Positions 32,934 through 42,096 are shown, counted from the stretch's first letter. The stretch: 52,599 bases of DNA from Isosphaeraceae bacterium (GCA_031291845.1 JARLIH010000220.1:1-52599), one strand, 5' to 3'. A program made the numbers and translations. Notes: generated by a model not told the origin, from the letters alone.

Positions 32934-34231
32934 AGCAAAATCCCTGCGATGCAGGCCGAGAGGTAATTGGCGAGCGTTCCCGCGATCAAGGCCCGGAAGC
33001 CAAGCCGCGCCAGGTCGTGCCTGCGCTCGGGGGCCAGGGCGCCGATCCCGCCAAGCTGGATGCCGATCGAACCGAAATTGGCGAACCCGCAGAGGGCGAA
33101 CGTGGCGATCGTGAACGAGCGGGGGTTGATCTGGGACTTCAATGCCCCGAGCTGGCCGTACGCGATCAGTTCGTTGAGCACCGTCCGCGTCCCCAGCAGC
33201 CCGCCGATGGCCCGGCAGTCCTGCCAAGGGACTCCCAGCAAGTAGGCCACCGGCGACAACGCGGCCCCGAGGAGCAACTCCAAGGACGTGCCGGCATAGC
33301 TCAATCCCTTGTTGATGAGCGCGATCAACCCCAGGAACGCGATCAGCATCGCCGCGATGTTGAGCGCGAGCTGGAGGCCGTCGCGCGTACCTCGGGAGGC
33401 GGCGTCGAGCACGTTTGCGTCGGGCCGTTCCTTGTCAGCCTCGACGCCCCCCAGCGTCTCCGGCGTCTCCGTTTCCGGTACGATCATCTTGGACAGCAGG
33501 ATCGTTCCGGGCGCGGTCATGATGACGGCCGTCAGGATGTGCCGGGGCTCGATCCCGAACGCGAAATAGGCCGCCATGATGCCCCCCGCCACGTGCGCCA
33601 TGCCGGCCGTCATGATGGTGAGCAGCTCCGAGTTCGTCAGTCGCGGCAGGTACGGGCGGATCGTCAGGGGCGCCTCGGTCTGGCCCAGGAAAAGCGAGGC
33701 CGCCACGTCGAGCGACTCGGCCCCGCTGGCGCCGAAGACGCGGGCCATGACCCAGCCGAATCCCCGCACGAACCACTGCATCACCCCCAGGTGGTACAGC
33801 ACCGCGAACAGGGCCGACATGAAGATCACCGGGGGCAATACGCGGACGGCGAAGACGAACGCCACCGGCCCGTTCGGGTCGACCAGCTTCGGGCCGAAGA
33901 CGAACTCAGCCCCCGTGAGGGCGCAGCCCAGCACTTCCTCCACGACGCGGCCCGCAGCCCGCAGGACGTGCTCGCCCGCCGGTACGCGCAGGACCAGAAG
34001 GGCGAACACCCACTGGAGCGCAAGTCCCCAGAAGATGACCCTGCCTGAGATGGCGCGGCGGTTGTCCGACATCACATAGGCAACGCCCAGGATCGCGACG
34101 ATGCCGATGAGCCCCCTCGCACGCTCGAGCGGAGAGGTGGGGACAAGGACGGTTCCGGGGCTCGGCTTCTCCGGTGCCACCCCGTCCGCGCGGGCGATGC
34201 CGGGCGCCGCGAGCGCAGCGAAGAGCAGCAC
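32930..34231 (-). CDS. nupC: Concentrative nucleoside transporter (NupC/CNT family)
   Basis: 433 residues. CNT signatures: GVAYVMSDNRRAISGRVIFW near the N-terminus, GQTEAPLTIRPYL (the GQxEAP nucleoside-binding segment), SELLTIMTAGMAHVAGGIMA, RTVLNELIAYGQL (the NEFxAY-type segment) and ALCGFANFGSIGIQLGGIGA near the C-terminus. It imports nucleosides with Na+ or H+ across the inner membrane. A cleavable signal-like segment (FAALAAPGIARADG) precedes the core; the GTG at 34231 falls inside that hydrophobic stretch, so the true start may be a little upstream on a non-ATG codon. Translationally coupled to the purine nucleoside phosphorylase gene. Confidence 0.9.
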   Translation of the reverse strand: MLLFAALAAPGIARADGVAPEKPSPGTVLVPTSPLERARGLIGIVAILGVAYVMSDNRRAISGRVIFWGLALQWVFALLVLRVPAGEHVLRAAGRVVEEVLGCALTGAEFVFGPKLVDPNGPVAFVFAVRVLPPVIFMSALFAVLYHLGVMQWFVRGFGWVMARVFGASGAESLDVAASLFLGQTEAPLTIRPYLPRLTNSELLTIMTAGMAHVAGGIMAAYFAFGIEPRHILTAVIMTAPGTILLSKMIVPETETPETLGGVEADKERPDANVLDAASRGTRDGLQLALNIAAMLIAFLGLIALINKGLSYAGTSLELLLGAALSPVAYLLGVPWQDCRAIGGLLGTRTVLNELIAYGQLGALKSQINPRSFTIATFALCGFANFGSIGIQLGGIGALAPERRHDLARLGFRALIAGTLANYLSACIAGILL

Positions 34232-34600
34232 GAATGCGATTGCGTGCGACCCCCAGCGTCCCGAGCGACCGATGGGACAGCGAGCCGGTGATGGAGCTTT
34301 CTGATCACCTCTCCCCTCGGGAGAGGTTCGTGGCTAGGCAAGACGGTCGGTATCTCAGCCCCGTGTGGGGAAGAGGCGCGAGGCGCCGTAGGGGAAGGCC
34401 GTCCCGATGTTCGATCCGCGCGTTGCACGGCCGGGATCGCAGCCCCGGATGGGGCGGCGAGTCGTTAGCCGGGGGCGTGAGCCCCTGAGAACACTCACCG
34501 CCCCTGGCGAACGACTCATCGCCTCTTCGAGGCTGAAGCCGCCCGCCGCCAACCCGCTCCACGGACATCGGCGCACCTTCACCCATCACGGTTCGTCCCC
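34232..34600. other. Gene-free gap between deoA and nupC with hairpins
   Basis: No gene was seen. It contains a hairpin ACCTCTCCC-CTC-GGGAGAGGT (34307-34327, 9-bp stem) and a GGGGC-GTGA-GCCCC hairpin near 34472-34485, a sequence type common between planctomycete genes. The upstream part may hold the promoter and true start of nupC. Confidence 0.55.
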
Positions 34601-35902
34601 TCAAAACCGCTCCACGATCAGGGCCGGCAAATCCACCGGCCCCTCGCCGATTGTGTACGCGTCGCGTATCAGCGCCACCGCCGCGTCACGTCCCGACTCG
34701 TCGTTCACCAGCACGGTGCAAACCGGTTCGCCCGCCTCGACCGCGTCACCGACCTTCTTGTGCAGCAGCACGCCCACAGCCGGGTCGATCACCGAGTCCA
34801 CCTTCGCCCGCCCCGCTCCCAACAGCATCGTCGCGTGGCCGATCGGCCGGGCTTTGAGCGACTGCACGACGCCCGACCGAGGCGCGGGAATTGTCACACG
34901 CGTGCGCGGCTGCGGCAGCCGGCCCAGGTTGTCGAGAACCGCAGGATCACCCCCTTGAGCCACGATGACCCGTCGGAACCGCTCCAGGGCCGAGCCGTCG
35001 GCAATCGCGCGCCGGCACAGCGAACGACCATCATCGAGCGTCGCGGCCTGCTCGCCCATCACGACCATTTCGGCCGCCAGCTCGACCGACAGTGACACCA
35101 GGTCCTCCGGCCCCTCCCCGCGCAGGCAGGCGACGCTCTCGGCCACTTCCACCGCGTTGCCTACCGCCAGGCCTAGCGGCTGGTCCATCCGCGTGATCAA
35201 GGCCCGAATCCGCTTGCCCAACCCCCGGCCGATCGCGCACATCGCCTGGGCCAGCGCCCGCGAGTCATCCAGTCGCGGCAGGAACGCGCCGTCCCCCGTC
35301 TTCACGTCGAGCACCAGGCCGTCAATCCCCTCCGCCAGCTTCTTCGACATGATCGAGGCCGAGATCAACGGGATCGACTCCACGGTCGCCGTCGCGTCGC
35401 GCAAGGCGTACAGCCGCTTGTCCGCCGGCGCGATCTCGGCGGTCTGGCCGATCAGCACCAGGCCGCACTCATCCAGCACCTGTTTGTAGCGCGTGAGGTC
35501 GAGGTCGACGCGGAAGCCCGGGATCGCCTCCAGCTTGTCGAGCGTCCCCCCCGTGTGGCCCAGCCCTCGGCCCGAGACCATCGGCACGGGCACCCCCACC
35601 GCCGCCGCGATCGGCGCCACGATCAACGACGTCTTGTCGCCCACGCCCCCCGTGCTGTGCTTGTCGACTTTCCGCCCGGGCGTTGCGGAGAGGTCGACGA
35701 TCGACCCCGAACGCATCATCGCGTCGGTCAAGGCGGCCGTCTCCGCCGCGTCCATCCCGCGCCAGACGATCGCCATGAGGAGGGCCGACCACTGATAATC
35801 GGCCACCGCGCCCGAGGCGATGCCCGCGACCATCCAGCCGATCTCGGACTCGCTCAGCGCACCGCCGTTGCGCTTCTTGAGGATGATGTCCACCGCGCGC
35901 AT
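34601..35902 (-). CDS. deoA: Thymidine / pyrimidine-nucleoside phosphorylase
   Basis: 433 residues. Cleaves thymidine, deoxyuridine or uridine with phosphate. The N-terminal alpha domain starts MRAVDIILKKRNGGALSESE. The phosphate- and base-binding core has DKHSTGGVGDKTS (80-92), VSGRGLGHTGGTLDKLEAIP and SIMSKKLAEGIDGLVLDVKTGDGAF, all diagnostic for the TP/PyNP family. The C-terminal PYNP_C domain (APRSGVVQSLKARPIG onward) is present, so length and layout are normal. It lies in a minus-strand series after upp and the zinc-ribbon protein; with upp it feeds pyrimidine bases back to UMP. Confidence 0.93.
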   Translation of the reverse strand: MRAVDIILKKRNGGALSESEIGWMVAGIASGAVADYQWSALLMAIVWRGMDAAETAALTDAMMRSGSIVDLSATPGRKVDKHSTGGVGDKTSLIVAPIAAAVGVPVPMVSGRGLGHTGGTLDKLEAIPGFRVDLDLTRYKQVLDECGLVLIGQTAEIAPADKRLYALRDATATVESIPLISASIMSKKLAEGIDGLVLDVKTGDGAFLPRLDDSRALAQAMCAIGRGLGKRIRALITRMDQPLGLAVGNAVEVAESVACLRGEGPEDLVSLSVELAAEMVVMGEQAATLDDGRSLCRRAIADGSALERFRRVIVAQGGDPAVLDNLGRLPQPRTRVTIPAPRSGVVQSLKARPIGHATMLLGAGRAKVDSVIDPAVGVLLHKKVGDAVEAGEPVCTVLVNDESGRDAAVALIRDAYTIGEGPVDLPALIVERF

Positions 35903-35939
35903 GCTCGGTCCCCGTGTCGCCGTTCGGCCGTCCGGAAGT

Positions 35940-36608
35940 TCAGTCTGTCTCGCGCCAATCGTCCTGCTCGTGCGTGAGCCATTCCCCTTCTTCCTCGACC
36001 TCGGCCAGGACCCCGCGGTAATGGGCCGACGTCATCCCCAGCGCCCGCACGAGGTCGCCGATCTCGGTCTCCTCGCGGGCCGAGAGCCCGCCGTCGGCCA
36101 TCGCCACCGCGAGCACCGCCCGGACCACCGTCTCCTTCCCCAGGTCGGTCATGTTCTCCAGGTGCTGCTTCGCATACGAGCCGAGATCGAGGCTCCCCTT
36201 GCGAGCAAGGGAGAGTTCCCGCTCCACCTCGACAGCGCCAAACGCCGCGCCGGAGACCTCCTCGTTGACCCGCTTCAGAGCGTCGAGCCGGCTCCGGTTC
36301 GGGTCCCCCTCGATGAGCGCGGTCAGCACCGTCAAGCAGCGGATGTGCTTGGCAAACTCCGCGCGCATCCGCTCGGTCTCGGCCTTCGGGTCGAACTGGA
36401 GCACGTCGGTCTGGTACATGCCGCCGCAGGTCATGCACTTGACGTACTCGCCGATCTTGTCGAGCGGGATCACCGGGATGAAGTAGAGCGTGAAGAACCG
36501 GCGCACCGTCTTGTGTTCGTACGGCTGGGACGTCCACCCGCAACCAGGACAGTGGAACTCTCCCGCACGACCCCCGAACGTGACGCCCCGCGTGCCGAAA
36601 ATGATCAT
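35940..36608 (-). CDS. Zinc-ribbon protein with TerB-like C-terminal domain
   Basis: 222 residues, unknown role. Residues about 18-63 form a zinc ribbon with two Cys pairs (FHCPGCGW and VKCMTCGGMY) split by an aromatic stretch (VRRFFTLYFIPVIPLDKIGE) that may touch the membrane. This resembles zinc-ribbon-15-type proteins. Residues about 140-205 (KETVVRAVLAVAMADGGLSAREETEIGDLV) look like the TerB/DnaJ-adjacent helical domain that binds metal in tellurite-resistance-type proteins. The ATG at 36608 has AAGGGGGG just upstream. It sits 13 nt after upp and 37 nt before deoA, so it is co-transcribed with nucleoside salvage genes without an obvious functional link. Confidence 0.75.
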   Translation of the reverse strand: MIIFGTRGVTFGGRAGEFHCPGCGWTSQPYEHKTVRRFFTLYFIPVIPLDKIGEYVKCMTCGGMYQTDVLQFDPKAETERMRAEFAKHIRCLTVLTALIEGDPNRSRLDALKRVNEEVSGAAFGAVEVERELSLARKGSLDLGSYAKQHLENMTDLGKETVVRAVLAVAMADGGLSAREETEIGDLVRALGMTSAHYRGVLAEVEEEGEWLTHEQDDWRETD

Positions 36609-36621
36609 TCGGCCCCCCCTT

Positions 36622-37248
36622 TCAGAAAGTGCCGAACTGGCGATCACCCGCGTCCCCGAGACCGGGGACGATGAAGCCGACGTCGTTCAGGCGGTCGTCG
36701 ATCGCCCCGACATGTATTGGGACATCCGGCATGTCGGTTGTGAACCGCGCAATCCCCTCAGGGGCGGCGATCAGCGCCACGAGCTTGAGCCGCTCGATCC
36801 CCGCGTTCGTGAGCACCTCGCACACGCGCACCGCCGATCCCCCGGTCGCCAGCATCGGGTCGACGACAAGCGCAAGCGAGATTCGCGACCGGGGCGGAAA
36901 CTTGTTGTAGTACTCGGTCGGCCGGAGCGTGTGCTCGTCACGGAACACGCCGATGTGCCACACTTCGGCCTCCGGCAGCAGGTCGAGCACCCCTTCGGCC
37001 ATCCCGAGCCCCGCCCGCAGAATCGGCACCACGCCGATCCGGTCCGCCAGCACCCGGCCCTCCGCCGCACCCCTCGGCGTGGCGATCGGCAGCGGGTTCG
37101 TCGGCAGGTCCGCCGTCGCCTCGTGAGTCAGGAGCGCGGCAAGCGTCCGCACTAGCGCCCGAAACTCCGGCGGCCGCGTGTGCGTCGCCCGCAGCGCAGC
37201 GAGCTTGTGTTGAACCACGGGGTGCGTTGACGGGAACACCAGCGGCAC
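36622..37248 (-). CDS. upp: Uracil phosphoribosyltransferase
   Basis: 208 residues, the normal size. Converts uracil and PRPP to UMP. PILRAGLGMAEGVLDLLPEA is the conserved UPRT segment after strand 2, the PRPP loop is VVDPMLATGGSA (about 128-139), and the C-terminal uracil-binding segment is VGFIVPGLGDAGDRQFGT. The GTG start at 37248 is supported by GAGGAG upstream and by the expected N-terminus (VFPSTHPVVQHKLAALR). First gene of the minus-strand salvage series upp, zinc-ribbon protein, deoA. Confidence 0.94.
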   Translation of the reverse strand: MPLVFPSTHPVVQHKLAALRATHTRPPEFRALVRTLAALLTHEATADLPTNPLPIATPRGAAEGRVLADRIGVVPILRAGLGMAEGVLDLLPEAEVWHIGVFRDEHTLRPTEYYNKFPPRSRISLALVVDPMLATGGSAVRVCEVLTNAGIERLKLVALIAAPEGIARFTTDMPDVPIHVGAIDDRLNDVGFIVPGLGDAGDRQFGTF

Positions 37249-37481
37249 GCGTCAGCTCCTCGGTACGTCGCTTCGCGGCCGCCGGGGAACCACCGCCCCG
37301 CCGGCTCACATCGTCGTTCATCGTACACGACCGGCCGCCGCGCGCGGCGTGGGTGGTCCCCAAAATCGGGACAAATCGCCCACCGCGCGCTCGTCTTGTC
37401 GCTCGGAGGCCACTTCCGTACACTGACGAGCACCCGCAATGGATGCGGGCCAGTCTTCATCCCGCAAGGTGACCCGCACTG

Positions 37482-38405
37482 ATGCCGATCCAGTTCGCTG
37501 TGCTCGCCAGCGGTTCGCGAGGCAACGCGACGCTCGTCCGCGCCGAGGGCGCGGGGCTCCTCATCGACTTCGGCATCGGCCCCCGCGCGATCGCCCAGCG
37601 CCTCGAGAGCGTGGGCGCGGCCTGGGACCACGTCGCCTCGGCGTTGCTCACGCACACGCACGGCGATCACGTCGACGAGAACGCCTTCCGGACGCTGGCG
37701 AAACACAAGGTCACCCTTCACTGCCACGAAGGACATCGCGCCGAGCTCGCTCGTTACGACGCATTCGAGGCCCTCAGCACCCTCGGCCTCGTCCGCTGTT
37801 ACGACGAACGCCCCTTCCTGACCCCCGGCGGCATGCGCGTCGAGCCGCTCGCGCTCAGCCACGACGGCGGCCCGACCTTTGGCTTCCGCCTCGAAGCCCG
37901 ACCGACCCGCAAAGCACGCCCCGTCTCGCTCGGCTACCTCGCGGACACCGGCTGCTGGACCGAAACGATGGCCGACGCGTTGACCGACGTCGACCTCCTG
38001 GGCGTCGAGTTCAACCACGACGTCGCCATGCAAAAGGCCTCACCGCGTTCCCCCCACCTCATCGCGCGCAACCTGGGGGACCGCGGTCATCTCTCGAACG
38101 ACCAGGGGGCCGGCTTCGTCGGTGCCGTGCTCGACCGCTCATCCCCCGGCGCAGTGCGGCACCTGGTGCTGCTCCACCTGAGCCAGCAGTGCAACGACCC
38201 CGCTCTCGCCGTCCAGTCCGCCCATGCCGTCCTGCGCGGTCGCGGCCGGCGCGTGAACGTCCACGCCGCCCTCCAGGCCCCGGCCCACCCGAATCTCTCG
38301 GTCGAACCGCGGCGACGCCACCGCGTCGCTTCGAAACAGGCGAGGCGGCCCCATGCGAGCCGCCCCGAGGAGCTAAGCCTGTTCCCGGCCGAAGCCTGGG
38401 GATGA
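37482..38405 (+). CDS. YycJ/WalJ-type MBL-fold metallohydrolase
   Basis: 307 residues. VLASGSRGNATLVRAEGAGLLIDFGIG is the typical opening of the YycJ/VicX family, and LLTHTHGDHVDENA is the HxHxDH metal motif (about residues 56-61). LGYLADTG gives the later Asp ligand, and LLHLSQQCN is near the last His. In Firmicutes YycJ is a dsDNA 5'-exonuclease linked to mismatch repair; the role here is likely similar but unproven. The last 40 residues (RRRHRVASKQARRPHASRPE) are a basic tail not usual in the family. The gene converges on 38422-38817 with 16 nt between them. Confidence 0.85.
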   Translation: MPIQFAVLASGSRGNATLVRAEGAGLLIDFGIGPRAIAQRLESVGAAWDHVASALLTHTHGDHVDENAFRTLAKHKVTLHCHEGHRAELARYDAFEALSTLGLVRCYDERPFLTPGGMRVEPLALSHDGGPTFGFRLEARPTRKARPVSLGYLADTGCWTETMADALTDVDLLGVEFNHDVAMQKASPRSPHLIARNLGDRGHLSNDQGAGFVGAVLDRSSPGAVRHLVLLHLSQQCNDPALAVQSAHAVLRGRGRRVNVHAALQAPAHPNLSVEPRRRHRVASKQARRPHASRPEELSLFPAEAWG

Positions 38406-38421
38406 ACGCACTTCCCCCGGT

Positions 38422-38817
38422 TTAGGAACGCTTCGCCGTCCAGTCGCGGCTCTGCGCTTCGCCGTTCCGCTCGAACTCGACCTTGCCGGTGATCGCATCA
38501 CCCTTCAGCGTGCCCTTGTACTTCTGGACGAACTTGTTGCCGTTGAACTCACGGGTGACCGAAAAGACGACCTCGCCGTTCTTGACCGAGCCCTCTTCGA
38601 TCGCCGTCTCGGTGTTATTGGGACGCGAGATCGTGCCGGTCAGCTTCTCGCCGTCCTGGGTCAGCTTCAACGTCGTCGTGATGACCTGGTCGGTGTTGGG
38701 ACGCTTGAATTCCCAGGTCCACGTCCCGGTCGCCGTGTCGGCCGCCTGGGCCGAAGACACGAAGCCGAAAACGACGAGGCCGAGAACCGCCAAAGATGCC
38801 GTCGCGAACCGCTTCAT
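38422..38817 (-). CDS. Small secreted beta-rich protein
   Basis: 131 residues. A clear Sec signal (MKRFATASLAVLGLVVFGFV, cut after SSAQA) is followed by a single compact beta domain: TGTWTWEFKRPN, TTLKLTQDGEKLTGTISRPN, EEGSVKNGEVVFSVTREFNG and KYKGTLKGDAITGKVEFERNG. The alternating strands look like a small lipocalin- or META-like barrel repeat common in planctomycete secreted proteins. Function unknown. A GGAGG 8 nt before the ATG at 38817 fixes the start and rejects the longer frame to 38940. Confidence 0.75.
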   Translation of the reverse strand: MKRFATASLAVLGLVVFGFVSSAQAADTATGTWTWEFKRPNTDQVITTTLKLTQDGEKLTGTISRPNNTETAIEEGSVKNGEVVFSVTREFNGNKFVQKYKGTLKGDAITGKVEFERNGEAQSRDWTAKRS

Positions 38818-38977
38818 GATGCCTGCCTCCAAGGGTGTCTCACTGTGTGCGTGGGAGAGCCGGCACGGATCAGCAGCCCACGCGGTACACGTGCCAACCG
38901 ATCGTGCGTGCCTTGATGGGGTGAGCGACAGCCGAGGCAAAGCAGTCCCGCCTTCTTTCGCTTTTTGCTAACTCTGC

Positions 38978-38999
38978 AGGGCCGGCAATGGCCGGCCCT
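38978..38999 (-). repeat. REP-like palindrome, TGTAGGG border, copy 2
   Basis: AGGGCCGGC-AATG-GCCGGCCCT, followed by ACCAA. On the minus strand it reads TTGGTAGGGCCGGCCATTGC, the same core as 12054-12086. It lies between the small secreted protein and the HTTM gene. Confidence 0.8.
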
Positions 39000-39039
39000 A
39001 CCAAATCGGGGGCGCGACCGCGCGGGTACCGCCGCCCCG

Positions 39040-40068
39040 TTACGAGGCAACAAGCTCCGCCTCTTCGTCGACGACCGCTTCCCCCGCGGGAGTCCGCAAC
39101 CTGGCGTGCGGCCCTCGGAGCGGCGAGGGGCCGTCGACCCGCCCCGGGACCTGGGGCGGCTCACTGCGGGCGAACCAACGAAATGGATTGACCCTGCGGA
39201 GCAGGCCGTCCCATTCCTCGACATGCAGGAATGCGATGTAGCACGTGATCATCAACGGACTGAACAACGGCGCATTCACGATGAACTCGATTCCGCCGTG
39301 CAGCACGACACCCAGGAAGATCACCCACGGGCGCGTCGCGCGAAACCAGAGAAAGAACGCGAGCAGGAACTCCGTGAGAAGCGCCCCGTGAGTCAGCAGG
39401 CTAATCGCAAGGGGATACTCCGAAAGCGGGTCGAGCGACAAACGGCCGACTTCCGGGTTGTGCAGGACATAGTGCAGCGCCGTGCCGTTCGGCCACGTAA
39501 CACCAGTGCACTTCCACACGGCCGTGTTGAAGTAGATGAGGCAGAGCTGGCACTGGATCAAGCGCTGGGCCCACGGAGTGATCAAGGGCTCGGCCAGGGT
39601 CCCGCCCCGTCGCTTCTTCGCCCGCAGCGCATCGAGCGAGTACGCCGCGCCGCAAGGAGCGAGCATCAGGTAGAAGCTCATGATAGTCATCAATGAGTCC
39701 GGCCCGCAGTTCGTGACGATGTTCCGGTGGTAGAGCGTGAGCGTCCCCAGGTAGAGCAGCACGCTCATGACGCGCGTGTGCCAGCCGAGCGTGAACAGCG
39801 CCGCCACCACGGCGGTCGCCGCCAGCACCGCGTGCCCGGTGGCCGGATCCTGGTGGTACTGCAAGAGTGAGTACCGCAACGGCCCCGCGACCTCGCGCGC
39901 ATCGGGCCCTTGCTGGAGGCCGATGCCCGTGTACCAGTAATCGAAGTCGACCGAGATGAGCCCGAGGTTCGCCAGCGCGATCAGCCCGTACAGGATGCGG
40001 ATGGCCCCGAGCGGCCGAGCGGACACCGGCTTGAACCAGAACGTGTTCCAGTCGCGGATCGGGTTCAT
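39040..40068 (-). CDS. HTTM-domain membrane protein
   Basis: 342 residues. The HTTM (horizontally transferred transmembrane, vitamin-K carboxylase-related) domain covers about residues 10-285. It has the opening WFKPVSARPLGAIRILYGL, a Tyr/His-rich first loop (DFDYWYTGIG), TLYHRNIVTNCGPDSLMTIM, QRLIQCQLCLIYFNTAVWKCTGVTWPNGTALHYVL (the conserved KxxGxxWxxGxAxHYxL-like block), and a last helix FSPLMITCYIAFL. About 8 TM segments. No carboxylase activity can be assumed. The C-terminal 50 residues are polar and low-complexity. The ATG overlaps the stop of the upstream partner gene by 4 nt. Confidence 0.85.
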   Translation of the reverse strand: MNPIRDWNTFWFKPVSARPLGAIRILYGLIALANLGLISVDFDYWYTGIGLQQGPDAREVAGPLRYSLLQYHQDPATGHAVLAATAVVAALFTLGWHTRVMSVLLYLGTLTLYHRNIVTNCGPDSLMTIMSFYLMLAPCGAAYSLDALRAKKRRGGTLAEPLITPWAQRLIQCQLCLIYFNTAVWKCTGVTWPNGTALHYVLHNPEVGRLSLDPLSEYPLAISLLTHGALLTEFLLAFFLWFRATRPWVIFLGVVLHGGIEFIVNAPLFSPLMITCYIAFLHVEEWDGLLRRVNPFRWFARSEPPQVPGRVDGPSPLRGPHARLRTPAGEAVVDEEAELVAS

Positions 40069-40604
40069 CGGCGCACCTCGCTCAGGTCGGCGAACGCATA
40101 CGTCGCCACCGTATGCGTCTTCGTCGGCGTCATCGGGTCATCGGGCGTGCCCATGGGGGCGATCGGCCGGTACTTGTAGTAAAGGTGCACGTCCACTGGG
40201 TAGGACGCCGCGGGAATGTTCAAGGTCCGCAGCACATGACGCGCTGCGCCCATGCGCAGGGGATCCACGTCGTCACCGACCAGGTTCGCCGTGTACTTCA
40301 TGTACCGGAAACGCGGCATGGCCCGCCAGATCGAGTAGTCGGACGAGCGGGGAAACGCGAAGACGTGCCGGAGGCCCTGCGAGTCGACGACTTCGGCCTC
40401 GACGACCAACGTGTCGCGAAACGGGTTGGGCGAGAACATCGACCAGAACTGCCAGAGGCCCAGCGGCATGACGTACCGCTGCACCGTGGGCCAGTAGCGT
40501 TCCTTGACCGGGCAGGGGGGCGACACCGCGACGAGCGTCGCACCGATGTGCCAGACCAAGAAGGCCGAGACGAGCAGCCGACGCGCGGTCCATCGCCAAG
40601 CCAT
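40065..40604 (-). CDS. HTTM-associated membrane-anchored protein of unknown function
   Basis: 179 residues with one N-terminal TM segment (LLVSAFLVWHIGATLVAV) and an extracytoplasmic domain containing YVMPLGLWQFWSMFSPNPFR, VVEAEVVDSQGLRHVFAFPR and RYMKYTANLV. The WxMFxPNP motif directly after the helix is typical of small proteins encoded next to HTTM proteins. The function is not known; a complex with the HTTM protein is likely from the ATGA overlap and from the repeated pairing in related genomes (general knowledge, not checked here). Confidence 0.7.
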   Translation of the reverse strand: MAWRWTARRLLVSAFLVWHIGATLVAVSPPCPVKERYWPTVQRYVMPLGLWQFWSMFSPNPFRDTLVVEAEVVDSQGLRHVFAFPRSSDYSIWRAMPRFRYMKYTANLVGDDVDPLRMGAARHVLRTLNIPAASYPVDVHLYYKYRPIAPMGTPDDPMTPTKTHTVATYAFADLSEVRR

Positions 40605-40674
40605 GGCGCCCCCTTCGCTTCAGTCCCTTTGAAGGAATCGGAGGGCCGGAATGTAGGCGATCTGCCCGCGCGCG

Positions 40675-42096
40675 TCAACTCGTCTTGAGGCGGTCGACCG
40701 GCGGCCGTTTCTCGTGCCAGGTCGTGGCCGACTCGAACGCCGCGCCCAGGCGGAGCAGCGTCCCTTCGTCGAACGGCCGGCCGACCAATTGCAGCCCCAC
40801 CGGCAGCATCTTGTTCGTGAACCCGCACGGGATCGAAAGCGCCGGCTGACCCGTCAAGTTGAACGGCAACGTGTGGTCGAGGTAAACCCGGACGAGCGGC
40901 CGCTCCTTGCCCCCCAGCGTCACGGTCGTCGCCCCGATCGGCGTCGCGGCGATCGGGCTGGTGGGCGTAACAAGCACGTCGAACCCCCTCCACAGCCGCC
41001 GGTAGTCGTCGATCAGCCTGCGCCTCGCCTGCTGGGCCGCGAGGTACTGCGGAGCGCTGAAGAAGTGCCCCGCCTGGAGCAACGGCACGATCTCGGGCGC
41101 AATCTCGCCCCCACGCTCCCGCACCAGTGCATCGTGCGCGGCGGCGGCCTCGCTGAAGATGATCGCGCGGTGCGCTCCCACGACCGGATCGACCGCCGGG
41201 AAATCGACGTCGACGAGCGTCGCCCCGAGCCCCTTGAAGATCGGCAAGGCATCCTGCAGCGTCGCGCCCACGTCGGGCTCGAGCACCTCGAAGAAATGGC
41301 GGTGCGGGATCCCGATCCGCACCCCTTGAAGATCAACCCCGCGCGCCGCCTCGGCGTAGTCGGGCACCGGCTTCCGGCTGGCGGCCGGGTCTTTCGGATC
41401 GGCCCCGGCCATCGCCTGGAGCAGCACCGCGAGGTCACCCACATTACGGGCCATCGGCCCGACCGTGTCCATCGACCAGCTCAGCGGGATCCCGCCGTGC
41501 CGGCTCACGCGCCCATAAGTGACCTTCAGCCCGTCCACGCCGCAAAGCGCCGCCGGCATCCGGATCGAGCCCCCCGTGTCCCCCCCGACCGCCCCGAGCG
41601 CGAACGAGCACGCCAGCGCAACCGCGTTCCCCCCGCTGCTCCCCCCTGGAATGCGCGTGAGGTCCCACGGGTTCTTGCAATCGCCGTGGTGCGGGTTCTG
41701 GCTGGTAAACCCGAAGGCGAACTCGTGCAACGACGTCTTGCCCACCACCACGCACCCGGCCGCCTTGAGCCGTGCTACGACCGTGGCATCCTCGGCCGCG
41801 ACCCCGTCGAGCACCTTCGACCCGGCGGTCGTCTTGACCCCCTGGACGTGGAAGCTGTCCTTGATCGCGATCGGCACCCCCGCCAGCGGCAGGAACTTGC
41901 CCGCCGCCACGTCCCGGTCGACCTGCGCGGCCGCCTTGAGCGACTCCTCACGCAGCACCGTCACGAAGGCATTCACGGCGGGCTCGTACCGTTCGATCCG
42001 TTCCTGCGCGGCCCGGACCACCTCCACCGCGCTCACCTGCCGGTCGCGCACCAGCGCCCCCACCGCCCGGACCGACGCCTTCGTCAGGTCAATCAT
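40675..42096 (-). CDS. Amidase signature family hydrolase (GatA/AtzE-like)
   Basis: 473 residues. The amidase-signature Ser-cisSer-Lys triad is visible: Lys79 in VPIAIKDSFHVQG, Ser153/154 in IPGGSSGGNAVALA and Ser177 in GGDTGGSIRMPAA. SMDTVGPMARNVGDLAVLLQAM and the late FNLTGQPALSIPCGF are normal family features. It hydrolyses an amide or carboxybiuret-like C-N bond in the cytoplasm; the substrate is unknown. The ATG at 42096 starts the domain and overlaps the upstream small gene by 8 nt, so the longer frame to 42186 is rejected. The small partner suggests an AtzE-AtzG or GatA-GatC-like heterodimer. Confidence 0.9.
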   Translation of the reverse strand: MIDLTKASVRAVGALVRDRQVSAVEVVRAAQERIERYEPAVNAFVTVLREESLKAAAQVDRDVAAGKFLPLAGVPIAIKDSFHVQGVKTTAGSKVLDGVAAEDATVVARLKAAGCVVVGKTSLHEFAFGFTSQNPHHGDCKNPWDLTRIPGGSSGGNAVALACSFALGAVGGDTGGSIRMPAALCGVDGLKVTYGRVSRHGGIPLSWSMDTVGPMARNVGDLAVLLQAMAGADPKDPAASRKPVPDYAEAARGVDLQGVRIGIPHRHFFEVLEPDVGATLQDALPIFKGLGATLVDVDFPAVDPVVGAHRAIIFSEAAAAHDALVRERGGEIAPEIVPLLQAGHFFSAPQYLAAQQARRRLIDDYRRLWRGFDVLVTPTSPIAATPIGATTVTLGGKERPLVRVYLDHTLPFNLTGQPALSIPCGFTNKMLPVGLQLVGRPFDEGTLLRLGAAFESATTWHEKRPPVDRLKTS

